Shown: piece after piece, positions 26,067 to 34,904 of the stretch
Numbering within the stretch: position 1 is the first letter of the stretch
How the letters are laid out: every line of letters starts with the position of its first letter
Origin: [Scytonema hofmanni] UTEX 2349
GTDB taxonomy: Bacteria > Cyanobacteriota > Cyanobacteriia > Cyanobacteriales > Nostocaceae
Length of the DNA: 64,000 nucleotides
Assembly: GCF_000582685.1 (NCBI RefSeq)
Contig: NZ_KK073768.1
Location: 3,835,267-3,899,266, forward strand
Direction of reading: 5' to 3'
Notes under the pieces: generated by a model
Databases searched by the model: none
What the model saw: the letters and a program-made list of their open reading frames with translations, nothing else
What the model was told of the DNA's origin: nothing
Position numbers and translations under genes: made by a program

Positions 26067-27023
26067 CTAACTCGCCAAATATTCACCCATATTTGCTTTA
26101 GATTTGCGAAGTTTAGTTAGAGCTTCGCGTTCGATTTGCCGTACTCGTTCGCGACTGATGTTTAAAAGTTCACCGATTCTGGCAAGAGTAAGCGCTTGTC
26201 CATCGGTTAATCCAAAGCGGAGGGTGAGAACTTCTCGCTGTTGGGGGGTCAGGTCTGCCATGAGACGGTCTAAGTCAAAAGATAGAGAAGATTGCATGAC
26301 GAAATCTTCTGGAGTAAGTCCTGGATCTTCTAACATTTCTCCGAGTTCGGTATCGTAATTATCTCCTAGCCGCAAATCGAGTGATAGGGGCAGACGAGCT
26401 TTTTCTAGATATTCTCGGACTTGTTTGGGGGTTAATTCTAATTCTTGTGCTAGTTCAGCAGATGATGGAGCGCGTCCTAATCTTTGCGACAAATGGCGCT
26501 GTGCTTTTTTGATTTTATTCAGTTTTTCGGTAATGTGGATGGGCAAGCGGATGGTGCGAGCTTTTTCGGCGATCGCTCGCGTGATGGCTTGACGAATCCA
26601 CCAATAAGCATAAGTAGAAAATCTGTAGCCTTTGGTGGGGTCAAATTTTTCTACACCCCGTTGCATCCCAATGCTGCCTTCTTGGATTAAATCGAGTAAA
26701 TCAACGTTGCGCTTGATGTACTTTTTCGCAACCGATACGACTAGTCGCAAATTGGCTTCTACCATTTTGCGCTTGGCTATTTCACCTTCGGCGATCGCTT
26801 CGTTTAACTCTGGTGGTTCTAAATTTGTCGCTTTTGCCCACTCTTCTAAAGTCGGTTCATGACCTAACTTCATCAAAAGCGACTCCTTTACCTCATACAA
26901 AACAGTTGCACGTTGCACCTGTTTGCCATAACATATCTCTTCCTCGTGGCTTAAGAGTGGCACGCGGCCAATCTCACGCAGGTAAGTCCGCACTAGGTCT
27001 GTCGCTGTCTGAGCGGTCTTCAT
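26067..27023 (-). CDS. Group 2 RNA polymerase sigma factor (RpoD/SigA family)
   Basis: 318 residues. Short region 1.2 (TDLVRTYLREIGRVPLLSHE), region 2 at about 88-158 with core-binding DLLDLIQEGSIGMQRGVEKF and the -10-recognition FSTYAYWWIRQAITRAI, region 3 about 165-245, region 4 about 255-310 with the helix-turn-helix LARIGELLNISRERVRQIE. Region 1.1 is absent and the length is that of the non-essential group 2 factors, which act in stress, nitrogen and circadian responses in cyanobacteria. I cannot assign it safely to SigB, C, D or E. Confidence 0.93.
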   Translation of the reverse strand: MKTAQTATDLVRTYLREIGRVPLLSHEEEICYGKQVQRATVLYEVKESLLMKLGHEPTLEEWAKATNLEPPELNEAIAEGEIAKRKMVEANLRLVVSVAKKYIKRNVDLLDLIQEGSIGMQRGVEKFDPTKGYRFSTYAYWWIRQAITRAIAEKARTIRLPIHITEKLNKIKKAQRHLSQRLGRAPSSAELAQELELTPKQVREYLEKARLPLSLDLRLGDNYDTELGEMLEDPGLTPEDFVMQSSLSFDLDRLMADLTPQQREVLTLRFGLTDGQALTLARIGELLNISRERVRQIEREALTKLRKSKANMGEYLAS

Positions 27024-27739
27024 GGCGCTACTCTTTGGTAATGGTGGGTTTTACGGTAGGGTGAAATGATAAATGCATGTATTGCCGGCGTTACTCAGTG
27101 TATTTGATAATCCAAATTTACAACTTATATGCCTCTGGAAGACTGGTAATAATATTCATATTTATTTAGTTGTTAACTGCTAGAAGGTACAATTGTTTTT
27201 CCTTCGTTGCAAGTGCCTAGAGTTAGATAAAAAGTAACCAATACTACATATTTCCTATCTTTCGGGTATTAATAATTGTAACATTTATGAGAATATTTTG
27301 ACTAGAGGCATCATAAAATTTCTTTACTCTTTCCTTTCATGAAAGACTAATATTTCCCTAAGGCTTTCTAGAGGTTCATTTAATAAATCTATCTAGGGTC
27401 AATAGAAGTGCCTAAGATTGCTTAAAAAAAATTAACAATCTTAGTCTGGGACTGGGGATTAAGGTAAAAATTAAATATGCGTTATCCAGAACCGCTAGAG
27501 ACGTAACAGTGCTACGTCACAATAATTCTTTTTCACCAGCTTAGGGGAAAAGGGAAGAAGTCACCCAACGGGAGAGCCAGCTAGACGGAACGGAAACCGT
27601 TCCCTTGAGACTGGACTCATTTAAAACACGCACAGAATTATTTTTTCCAATTCTATCCCCCCGCGCAACGCACTGCCTCCCCTTTACCCCTCTTGAGGAA
27701 GCCAAATAGAAATTGGCTTCCCTCAATAAACGTTAACCG
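27024..27739. other. Long intergenic region upstream of the sigma gene
   Basis: 716 bp with no accepted gene. The part nearest the sigma gene (27060-27450) is AT-rich, has no arrays, and probably holds its promoter and a long leader. It then contains a GTAGAGACG-family hairpin with its flank (27464-27519) and a dispersed repeat with the stem GGAACGGAAACCGTTCC (27585-27603). A 61-codon frame at its end falls within that repeat. Confidence 0.6.
27464..27519 (+). repeat. GTAGAGACG hairpin with conserved flank, copy h
   Basis: GTAAAAATTAAATATGCGTT flank, then CTAGAGACGTA-ACAGTGC-TACGTC. Same order of flank and hairpin as at 35691-35750 and (opposite strand) 44003-44060; the outer arm is partly decayed. 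Confidence 0.75.
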
Positions 27740-30700
27740 TTAACTGACTCGGTTGTACTCTTGGATGACTTTGACATCTAAAGTTGTATTTTGTAGCGAA
27801 CGGATGGCAGCGACGGTGGCTTTGGCGCCGGCGATGGTGGTGATGATGGGGATTTTGTAGCCTAAGGCTGTGCGACGAATTAATCTAGCATCAGTATGAG
27901 CTTCTTCTCCGGAAGGTGTGTTGATGATAAGTTGGATTTTCTGGTTTTTGATTGCATCTACGACGTGAGGACGACCTTCATGGAGTTTCAAAACTAACTC
28001 GACCTTTAACTTATGATCTTGCAGGACTTTACGTGTACCTTGGGTAGCCATGACAGTAAAGCCTAATTCGATAAATTCCCTAACCACATCAACTACGGGG
28101 GATTTGTCGCGATCGCTCATCGAAACAAACACAGTTCCTGTTAATGGTAAATGTTCCCCTGCCGCAATTTCCGCTTTGGCATAGGCACGTCCAAAATCGG
28201 TGTCAATTCCCATCACTTCACCAGTAGAACGCATTTCTGGTCCCAAAATCGTATCTGTACCAGGAAATTTGTTAAACGGTAATACTGCTTCTTTCACCGC
28301 AATGTGTTTTGGTATAACTTCTTGAGTGAAACCTAATTCCTCTAAAGTTTGACCGGACATAACTAAGGATGCTAATTTAGCAAGTTGTACGCCGGTGGCT
28401 TTAGAAACAAACGGTACAGTACGGGAGGCGCGGGGATTTGCCTCTAAAATATAAACTTGGGGAGAATAGCCTTGAGCACCAACTACAGCAAATTGAATGT
28501 TCATTAACCCGACTACTGATAAAGCTTGGGCTAGTTGCACCGTCCAAGTGCGGATTTGCTCAAGAACCGCTGGTGGTAAAGATATCGACGGCAAAGAACA
28601 AGCAGAGTCTCCTGAGTGAATCCCGGCTTGTTCGATGTGTTCCATAATACCGCCAATTACTACCCTTCCGGTATGGTCGGCGATCGCATCCACATCAACT
28701 TCAATGGCATTTTCTAAAAATTTATCAATCAAAATCGGATGTTCCGGTTCCACTAGCACCGCAAATTTCATGTAGCGTTCTAATTCTGTATCAGAATAAA
28801 CGATTTCCATCGCTCGTCCCCCCAATACGTAGCTAGGACGCACTACCACCGGATAACCAATCCGTTGGGCAACAATTAGCGAATCTTCGTAACTCCGAGC
28901 CATACCATTTGCAGGTTGAGCTATATTTAACTGGTTGAGAATCTTCTCAAACCGCTCCCGGTTTTCTGCCATGTCGATAGAATCAGGGGAAGTTCCCCAG
29001 ATTTTGGTAGTTGGCTGTTCACTTCCATGACCAAGTTTGTTTAAATACTCCTGTAACGGTATCGCTAACTTCAATGGTGTTTGTCCACCAAATTGGACAA
29101 TCACCCCAACCGGGTTTTCGGCTTCGATGATGTTGAGAACATCTTCTTTGGTCAACGGCTCAAAGTAAAGGCGATCGCTTGTATCATAATCTGTCGAAAC
29201 TGTCTCCGGATTAGAGTTGACCATAATTGTCTCATAACCTGCGCCCTTTAAAGCATAGGCAGCGTGACAACAACAATAGTCAAACTCAATTCCCTGTCCA
29301 ATCCGGTTGGGACCACCACCCAAAATCATCACCTTGGGCTTGGTGGTTGGCATGATCTCGCTTTCGTCTTCGTAGGTAGAATAATGGTAAGGAGTAAAGG
29401 CTTCAAATTCGGCAGCGCAGGTGTCCACTGTTTTGTAAACTGGAATCACGCCTAATTCTTGGCGATATGTCCGAACTTCATCTTCGTTCTTTTTGGTGGC
29501 AAAGGCAATCTGGCGATCGCTAAATCCCTCTTGCTTAACTGCATACATCTGCGCTTTTGTCAACTGTTGCAATGGTGTGCGCTTGAGGAATTTCTCAGTT
29601 TCCAGCAGTTGCTGCATTTTATCCAGGAACCAAGGGTCAATCCCTGTTAATTCGTAGATTTCCTCAAGAGTTATTCCCGATAGCATTGCATGACGCACAG
29701 AGAAAATGCGATCAGGATTCGGAGTCCGCAATTGAGCGCGAATTTGTTCACCACTGGGTAACTTTTCTTTAATGTCGCAACCCCAACCAGCGCGACCGGT
29801 TTCAAGCGATCGCAGTGCTTTTTGAAAGGATTCGTTAAAAGTCCTTCCAATTGCCATTGCTTCCCCTACCGATTTCATTTGGGTAGTTAGCACAGGTTCA
29901 GAACCTGGGAATTTTTCAAAGGCAAAGCGAGGTATTTTTGTTACCACATAATCGATTGTCGGCTCAAAGGAGGCGGGTGTTTTCTTGGTGATATCATTTT
30001 TGATTTCATCCAAGGTATAGCCTACTGCAAGCTTTGCTGCTATTTTCGCAATGGGGAAGCCGGTAGCTTTAGAAGCTAAAGCCGAACTGCGGGAAACACG
30101 GGGGTTCATCTCAATAACAACTACATCGCCATTTACGGGATTGACGGCAAACTGGATATTAGAACCCCCAGTTTCTACGCCAATTTCGCGGATGATTTTG
30201 ATTGCCATATCCCGCAACCGCTGATATTCTTTATCAGTCAAGGTTTGTGCCGGAGCGACGGTAATCGAGTCGCCGGTGTGGATACCCATTGGGTCAATGT
30301 TTTCGATTGAGCAGATAATCACCACGTTATCTGCTAAATCGCGCATAACTTCGAGTTCGTATTCTTTCCAGCCAAGTAAAGACTGATCGATGAGAATTTG
30401 GGAAACGGGGCTAGAATCGATACCCGTTTGTGCCATTTCTTCAAATTCTTCTTGATTATAGGCGATACCGCCACCGGTGCCACCCATAGTAAAGGCTGGA
30501 CGGATAATTAAAGGATAGGAGCCAATTTTACGAGCGATCGCTTTTGATTCTTCTAAGGTTGAGGCTGTACCGCTAGGACACATCTTTACCCCGATTTTAA
30601 CCATCGCTTCGTTAAACAGCTTTCTATCTTCGGCTTTTTCGATTGCCGGGAGTTTAGCGCCGATTAACTCGACATTATACTTTTCTAGGGCACCACTTTT

Positions 30701-31009
30701 CGCCAAAGCTACAGCCAAGTTGAGAGCGGTTTGTCCTCCCATTGTTGGTAGTAGAGCGTCGGGACGTTCTTTGGCAATTACTTTTTCGACTAACTCTGGT
30801 GTTAGCGGTTCGATATACGTGCGATCGGCTGTTTCCGGATCGGTCATGATTGTCGCTGGATTAGAATTTACCAGCACCACTTCATAACCTTCTTCTCGCA
30901 GCGCTTTACAAGCTTGGGTACCAGAGTAGTCAAACTCACAAGCTTGTCCAATCACGATAGGACCAGAGCCTAACAGTAGAATTTTCCTGAGGTCATCACG
31001 ACGGGGCAT
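27740..31009 (-). CDS. carB: Carbamoyl-phosphate synthase large subunit
   Basis: CarB makes carbamoyl phosphate from bicarbonate, ATP and glutamine-derived ammonia for arginine and pyrimidine synthesis. At 1089 residues it is full length, with two homologous halves, each opening with a glycine-rich nucleotide-binding motif: ILLGSGPIVIGQACEFDYSG at about 10 and ILGGGPNRIGQGIEFDYCC at about 560. Each half holds an ATP-grasp core (VNPRVSRSSALASKATGFP; EANPRASRTVPFVSKATGV), and the C-terminal allosteric domain is present (FVSMSDRDKSPVV). carA is not adjacent. In a cyanophycin maker, arginine supply links this gene to cphA. Confidence 0.97.
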   Translation of the reverse strand: MPRRDDLRKILLLGSGPIVIGQACEFDYSGTQACKALREEGYEVVLVNSNPATIMTDPETADRTYIEPLTPELVEKVIAKERPDALLPTMGGQTALNLAVALAKSGALEKYNVELIGAKLPAIEKAEDRKLFNEAMVKIGVKMCPSGTASTLEESKAIARKIGSYPLIIRPAFTMGGTGGGIAYNQEEFEEMAQTGIDSSPVSQILIDQSLLGWKEYELEVMRDLADNVVIICSIENIDPMGIHTGDSITVAPAQTLTDKEYQRLRDMAIKIIREIGVETGGSNIQFAVNPVNGDVVVIEMNPRVSRSSALASKATGFPIAKIAAKLAVGYTLDEIKNDITKKTPASFEPTIDYVVTKIPRFAFEKFPGSEPVLTTQMKSVGEAMAIGRTFNESFQKALRSLETGRAGWGCDIKEKLPSGEQIRAQLRTPNPDRIFSVRHAMLSGITLEEIYELTGIDPWFLDKMQQLLETEKFLKRTPLQQLTKAQMYAVKQEGFSDRQIAFATKKNEDEVRTYRQELGVIPVYKTVDTCAAEFEAFTPYHYSTYEDESEIMPTTKPKVMILGGGPNRIGQGIEFDYCCCHAAYALKGAGYETIMVNSNPETVSTDYDTSDRLYFEPLTKEDVLNIIEAENPVGVIVQFGGQTPLKLAIPLQEYLNKLGHGSEQPTTKIWGTSPDSIDMAENRERFEKILNQLNIAQPANGMARSYEDSLIVAQRIGYPVVVRPSYVLGGRAMEIVYSDTELERYMKFAVLVEPEHPILIDKFLENAIEVDVDAIADHTGRVVIGGIMEHIEQAGIHSGDSACSLPSISLPPAVLEQIRTWTVQLAQALSVVGLMNIQFAVVGAQGYSPQVYILEANPRASRTVPFVSKATGVQLAKLASLVMSGQTLEELGFTQEVIPKHIAVKEAVLPFNKFPGTDTILGPEMRSTGEVMGIDTDFGRAYAKAEIAAGEHLPLTGTVFVSMSDRDKSPVVDVVREFIELGFTVMATQGTRKVLQDHKLKVELVLKLHEGRPHVVDAIKNQKIQLIINTPSGEEAHTDARLIRRTALGYKIPIITTIAGAKATVAAIRSLQNTTLDVKVIQEYNRVS

Positions 31010-31142
31010 AATTGTTGCTTTGCAGTATAAAAATAGAAATCCTGATTATTTTAAGGTTCTTTACCCCTAACTCATGTTGTTTATTACCAAGTTCTCTAGG
31101 TTTGGTGACATGAGGGATGAGGGGGATGAGGAAAAATTTATC

Positions 31143-31206
31143 CAATGCCCAATGCCCAATGCCCAATGCCCAATGCCCAATGCCCAATGCCCAATGCCCA
31201 ATGCCC
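31143..31206. repeat. CCCAATG heptamer array, nine perfect copies
   Basis: The most uniform STRR-type array of the window: nine uninterrupted CAATGCC units with no inverted partner, upstream of carB. Confidence 0.95.
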
Positions 31207-31441
31207 ATTATCCTTTTGTATGCCTAAATTTATTTAATTATCATCGTAAAACTTACAGGTTTGTTGCAAATATTTTTTGTTTAAAGTAGTAATTTTTCTC
31301 AGGATAAAAGAATTTTTCTCTAAAACATGTAATTTTCTCTTTTAAAATAATGTATCACTTGAGATGCAAATATTTCTTAATTAGTTCAGCAAAATTTTTT
31401 TAACGTTAAATATTATGTTTTTATATTTAGTTAAATAAAAA

Positions 31442-31475
31442 ATGGCAGAGAGTTATATACTTGGCTCTCTGCCAT
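31442..31475 (-). terminator. Terminator of dpsA
   Basis: A perfect 11-bp stem ATGGCAGAGAG/CTCTCTGCCAT with a 12-nt loop. On the minus strand it is followed by TTTTTTATTT, about 85 nt past the dpsA stop. Confidence 0.8.
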
Positions 31476-31558
31476 ATTTTATATTTTTTTAAGAATAAGC
31501 GGTGACAACCTTTTGTTTAATCTAAGCTAGATCACTCTAGATGATGAGCGTGTTAGTT

Positions 31559-32107
31559 CTAAGCAGGTTGGACAAAGCCTAAAGTTAAGCTATCTTTAGC
31601 TAGGAAGTGAGCCAAATGATAAGCTCTTTCTTCAGTTTTTAACAGAATTGTTTCGTACAAATACCGTGTAGCACGGTCCCCTAAACTCTCTGCTTGAGCG
31701 GCTTGGCGGCGAATTAAGCTAATCATAGCTTGTTCTGCTGCTAAGTTATGTTCTACCATTTGACGGCAAGAATATACGCCATCTGACTCAGGTTCAAAAC
31801 AGCATAATTCTGCTAGTTTGCTGAAGGTAGCAACTGGCACACCGCCCAATCCATCTAAGCGTTCTCCAACATCATGAACGTGTCCTTGAACTTGTTCGTA
31901 GCTTTCGCTAAAAAACTCATGTAGTGAGTAGAATTCTGCACCTTCTACTACAAAATGATGTTTTTGGTACTGCAAGTACAATGCTTGAAAACTAGCCAAG
32001 ACAACGTTAAATCCTTCGCAAACTGGTGCGGTTACACTGCTATCCAGTAGTACGGGATTGTCATAAACCTGACCAAAATTTCGTAATATAGTTTGCGTTT
32101 CTGACAT
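31559..32107 (-). CDS. dpsA: DNA-binding ferritin-like protein DpsA
   Basis: 182 residues of the Dps/ferritin-like family. The helix-A motif LYLQYQKHHFVVEGAEFYSL carries the conserved His and supports a YQ-KHHF type ferroxidase site; ESYEQVQGHVHDVGERL supplies the partner Asp/Glu. Dps dodecamers oxidise and store iron with peroxide and protect DNA. The N-terminus (MSETQTILRNFGQVYDNPV) matches cyanobacterial DpsA. A strong hairpin terminator follows the gene. Confidence 0.93.
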   Translation of the reverse strand: MSETQTILRNFGQVYDNPVLLDSSVTAPVCEGFNVVLASFQALYLQYQKHHFVVEGAEFYSLHEFFSESYEQVQGHVHDVGERLDGLGGVPVATFSKLAELCCFEPESDGVYSCRQMVEHNLAAEQAMISLIRRQAAQAESLGDRATRYLYETILLKTEERAYHLAHFLAKDSLTLGFVQPA

Positions 32108-32548
32108 TGTTACCCTCGCTTTTAGGCAGTTATAGATGCAAGCTGCTTTTGTCCTTACATACTAACATCTAAGAAATAAAAGTAAACCGATCAATATCGT
32201 TTGAAATATGCATTCAGTTTGATTAATTTTGGGCTTTGAATGCACATTATTAAAATTTTATATCTAATTGACTATAGACGTTTAATAAAAAATATGGTAG
32301 GTTTTCCAAGCTTTAAAAACTGGAAGTGATTAAAATCCCATAGCGGCAGCCCCCCAGTTGCTCAAACTACCACTGCGCCTACTCCATGATAGGACTTATG
32401 CACTTTACAAATCGATTATTGTGTGCATAAGAGTATAGTGCCAACTTCTATGCGGTCACATTGAGCAAAAACTTTCGATTTCTATCTCAGGCATTACATA
32501 CAGCAAATTTCGGGTATATGAGGTACATACGTAAAACCCAAAACCCTA

Positions 32549-32576
32549 TAGAGACTACCAAGTGCTACGTCTCTAC
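32549..32576 (+). repeat. GTAGAGACG hairpin, copy g (decayed)
   Basis: TAGAGACTACCAAGTGCTACGTCTCTAC, preceded by ACGTAAAACCCAAAACCCTA, which resembles the flank of copies e and f. Confidence 0.65.
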
Positions 32577-32635
32577 ATGTATTTCATGACAACGCAATCT
32601 GCTGTAAGTTGATTTTGCTTGTATTTATTTAAAGA

Positions 32636-32728
32636 AGGACTTACGCACTCGTTACCAGAAAACAAGACTTAAAGATTGCAACCGAAGCGTCGATAGGGAC
32701 GGAAATATGTAGTCCGTGCGTAAGTCCT
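32636..32728. repeat. 93-bp inverted-repeat element (AGGACTTACGCAC ends)
   Basis: Perfect 13-bp ends AGGACTTACGCAC/GTGCGTAAGTCCT enclose 67 bp without an ORF. TTAAAGA lies on both sides and might be a target duplication. Single ends occur at 15565 and, altered, at 32391. Confidence 0.75.
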
Positions 32729-32950
32729 GTTAAAGAAGGAAAGAAAGCAAATAAGTCTTAATCACATAATCAGATTTTTGTCAATGGCTAAGTCTTGTAT
32801 GAAAAATATTGGATTTTTTCAAATTTTAATGAGAATTGTTTGCACTTGAGTTATTCTTATTTAAGGGGTTAAACTTCTAAAATTTTCAATAAAAAAATAG
32901 TACAGTCGCATAGTTACTGCGATCGCTGTAGCACTTTGAGGGGAATTATC

Positions 32951-33199
32951 TTGAAATCATTCAGTTCAGAAGTCGAAGCACAGCACACTGTTGAGGTGAA
33001 TTGGGTAGATCGCTGGCAAGTCTATCAACGCTTGCAAGAGTTAGATATTCCTTGTTGGTGTCAGACTAATCAGCCATTGAAAGTTGAAATTAGCAATGTT
33101 ACCGCAGCTATTCAACTCTGGAGTGTGATCCGACAATTCACAATTTCCCGCCAAGAGATGATTTACACTCTTAAGGATTGTTGGCAGAATAAAGCTTGA
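32951..33199 (+). CDS. Small conserved hypothetical protein
   Basis: 82 residues from the TTG at 32951 (MKSFSSEVEAQHTVEVNWVD), chosen because GAGGGG lies seven bases upstream; a TTG at 32936 would add five residues. Soluble, with Trp-rich segments (NWVDRWQVYQRLQEL, IPCWCQTNQPL, AIQLWSVIRQF). I believe homologues occur in other filamentous cyanobacteria but know no function. It precedes the ferredoxin-like gene by 26 bp on the same strand, so the two are likely co-transcribed. Confidence 0.7.
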   Translation: MKSFSSEVEAQHTVEVNWVDRWQVYQRLQELDIPCWCQTNQPLKVEISNVTAAIQLWSVIRQFTISRQEMIYTLKDCWQNKA

Positions 33200-33225
33200 T
33201 ATTATATGTCAATTAAAAATAGGTT

Positions 33226-33870
33226 ATGAAAATCATGAGTAAATTTGATAGTAGCCAGGTATCAGAATTTTGCATTGAAGGACGATTTCTCGATTTTGCC
33301 ATCAAAGATGGCTATAAGCTCAAAGGCTTGTTGCTAGCTACTGCTGAGGGTGAATGTTATGTAAAATTAGCTAAAGATTTAAGAGCTGCTTTTAATTTGG
33401 AGTTAGCAAAAGGCACTTGGTTGCAAGTTGTGGGTGAGAAAACCTTAGATTTGAAAACCGGCGAAGTTAAGTTAAAAGCCTCACGAGTAATGGCAGGGGG
33501 GATAGGGGGAGACAGGGAGACGGGGGGACAAGGGGACAAGGGGACAAGGGAGACAAGGGGGACAAGGGGGAAAGCTACTATATTAGTGTGTCAAAAGTCG
33601 GATTGTATGAAACGCGGTGGTGATGGAGTTTGTCGAGCGTTGGAATCTGCTTTAAGCGATCGCTCTTTATCAAATGAAGTTACCATCAAAGGCACTGGCT
33701 GCATGAAAAATTGCAAGGCTGGTCCAAATCTAGTTATGCCAGATAAAACTCGCTACAGTCGCATTCAAGAAAGGCAAGTTCCGGCACTTATCGACAAACA
33801 TTTTGCTGACAAGATACAAAAGTCAGAAAATCAAAGAGAAGTGGTGATATCTACACTCAGAAAACTGTAA
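33226..33870 (+). CDS. Thioredoxin-like [2Fe-2S] ferredoxin domain protein
   Basis: 214 residues. The N-terminal domain (about 1-90) is a small beta-rich fold (FCIEGRFLDFAIKDGYKLKG). The C-terminal domain (about 117-195) is a thioredoxin-like [2Fe-2S] ferredoxin with Cys122, Cys127, Cys136 and the GTGCMKNCKAGPN motif (Cys159, Cys163). The two are joined by a 26-residue Gly/Arg/Thr linker (91-116) encoded by GGGGACAAG-type tandem repeats (33496-33573), evidently a repeat expansion that stayed in frame. A redox role is likely; the partner is unknown. Start at 33226 or the ATG at 33235. Confidence 0.85.
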   Translation: MKIMSKFDSSQVSEFCIEGRFLDFAIKDGYKLKGLLLATAEGECYVKLAKDLRAAFNLELAKGTWLQVVGEKTLDLKTGEVKLKASRVMAGGIGGDRETGGQGDKGTRETRGTRGKATILVCQKSDCMKRGGDGVCRALESALSDRSLSNEVTIKGTGCMKNCKAGPNLVMPDKTRYSRIQERQVPALIDKHFADKIQKSENQREVVISTLRKL

Positions 33871-33920
33871 AGACGTTCCGGCGGAACGTCTCTACAATGG
33901 TTCCAGCGGAACGTCTCTAC
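33867..33920 (+). repeat. GTAGAGACG hairpin, copy c plus a half copy
   Basis: GTAAAGACGTTCC-GGC-GGAACGTCTCTAC (33867-33895) followed by a second GGTTCC-AGC-GGAACGTCTCTAC. It overlaps the stop codon of the ferredoxin gene and may serve as its terminator. Confidence 0.85.
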
Positions 33921-33990
33921 AACGCTTACGATGTTTTTATTATTGTTGACTCTTAGACATAAGATCATGTCCGCCAAATTACCCATAATA

Positions 33991-34065
33991 AAAGAACCCC
34001 ACCCCCAACCCCTCCCCGCAGGCGGGGAGGGGAGCTAAAGCGCAGCTTTGGCGGGGTGGGGTTCC
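33991..34065. repeat. Palindromic miniature element, copy 3 (core only)
   Basis: AAAGAACCCCACCCCC ... CCCTCCCCGC-AG-GCGGGGAGGGG ... GGCGGGGTGGGGTTCC. The core of the family without recognisable ends, between the converging ferredoxin and phnE genes. Confidence 0.8.
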
Positions 34066-34115
34066 GGGTCTGTTTGCTTAATTGTCCGTACATGACATAA
34101 TACATATCACAACAA

Positions 34116-34904
34116 CTACATCGAATCGAGACGATGGCGTAATTGGCTGCTAAAAACGTCAATCACCGTCACAACTATTAACAGCACTAACATCATTGTT
34201 GTTGCTTTCGTGTACTCAAAGCCGTCTATATAACTTTTTAACTGAAAACCAATACCGCCGGCTCCGACTACACCCAAAACTGAAGCGGCGCGGATGTTAT
34301 ACTCAAACATCCATAAGGTGTAGCCTAATCCTAATGGCAGCACTTGCGGCAAAATTCCATATTGAACAATTTGCAGCTTAGATGCACCAGCAACTTGCAA
34401 AGATTCTAGAGAACGGGGGTCAACTGCTTCGATCGCTTGTTGATAGAATTTTCCTAAGTAACCAATGGTGTAGATTCCCAAAGCCAAAGTACCTGCGGGT
34501 GCGCCGAGTCCAGTTGCGGCAACAAAAATTAACCCTAAAATAATCGAAGGGACGGAACGTACTGCATTTTGGAGTAAATTAGCTAACCATTGCAACCAAC
34601 GAGGAGCGATGTTATTAGCGCTTGCAATGGCAATTGGTAAAGAAAGTACTGCCCCGATGGTGGTTCCCCACAAAGACATCTGGATAGTTTCAATTAGTGC
34701 TTTAATCGCTATATCTAGGACTTCCAGGTTGGGAGGAAATAACCTGGAAACAAAATCGGTGATGTAAGGAAAGCTATTTTTAAGTAGTTCAAAATCGACT
34801 TTTAAGCCAAGCATTGCCCAACTATAAAGCAGTATAACTAGGCAAAAGACGAGTACGCGGCTGATCCAAGAATAGCGATTGATGAAACTAACGAAATCTT
34901 TCAT
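34116..34904 (-). CDS. phnE: Phosphonate-type ABC transporter permease PhnE
   Basis: 262 residues, inner membrane. About six hydrophobic segments; the permease signature EAA-like loop reads LESLQVAGASKLQIVQYGILPQ (split here: ESLQVAGASK, QYGILPQVLP). FEYNIRAASVLGVVGAGGIG is characteristic of PhnE. The phnC stop overlaps this start by four bases, so the two are translationally coupled. Substrate could be phosphonate, phosphite or phosphate ester; no C-P lyase or ptxD gene is in the window. Confidence 0.93.
   Translation of the reverse strand: MKDFVSFINRYSWISRVLVFCLVILLYSWAMLGLKVDFELLKNSFPYITDFVSRLFPPNLEVLDIAIKALIETIQMSLWGTTIGAVLSLPIAIASANNIAPRWLQWLANLLQNAVRSVPSIILGLIFVAATGLGAPAGTLALGIYTIGYLGKFYQQAIEAVDPRSLESLQVAGASKLQIVQYGILPQVLPLGLGYTLWMFEYNIRAASVLGVVGAGGIGFQLKSYIDGFEYTKATTMMLVLLIVVTVIDVFSSQLRHRLDSM

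Larger units (their letters stand above)
31010..31558. other. Intergenic region with nine-copy heptamer array
   Basis: 549 bp between carB (start) and dpsA (stop). Contains the CCCAATG array at 31143-31206, an AT-rich stretch, and the dpsA terminator. No gene seen; the carB promoter should be near 31020-31140. Confidence 0.6.
32108..32950. other. Large intergenic region with several miniature repeats
   Basis: 843 bp with no gene found on either strand. It contains a small CTTATGCAC/GTGCATAAG inverted repeat (32396-32431), a decayed GTAGAGACG hairpin (32549-32576), and a 93-bp element with 13-bp ends (32636-32728). The first 200 bp are AT-rich and should hold the dpsA promoter. Confidence 0.6.

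Noticed and set aside
27541..27726. 61-codon ORF near the carB stop
   Set aside because: Lies inside a dispersed repeat containing GGAACGGAAACCGTTCC; no protein features.
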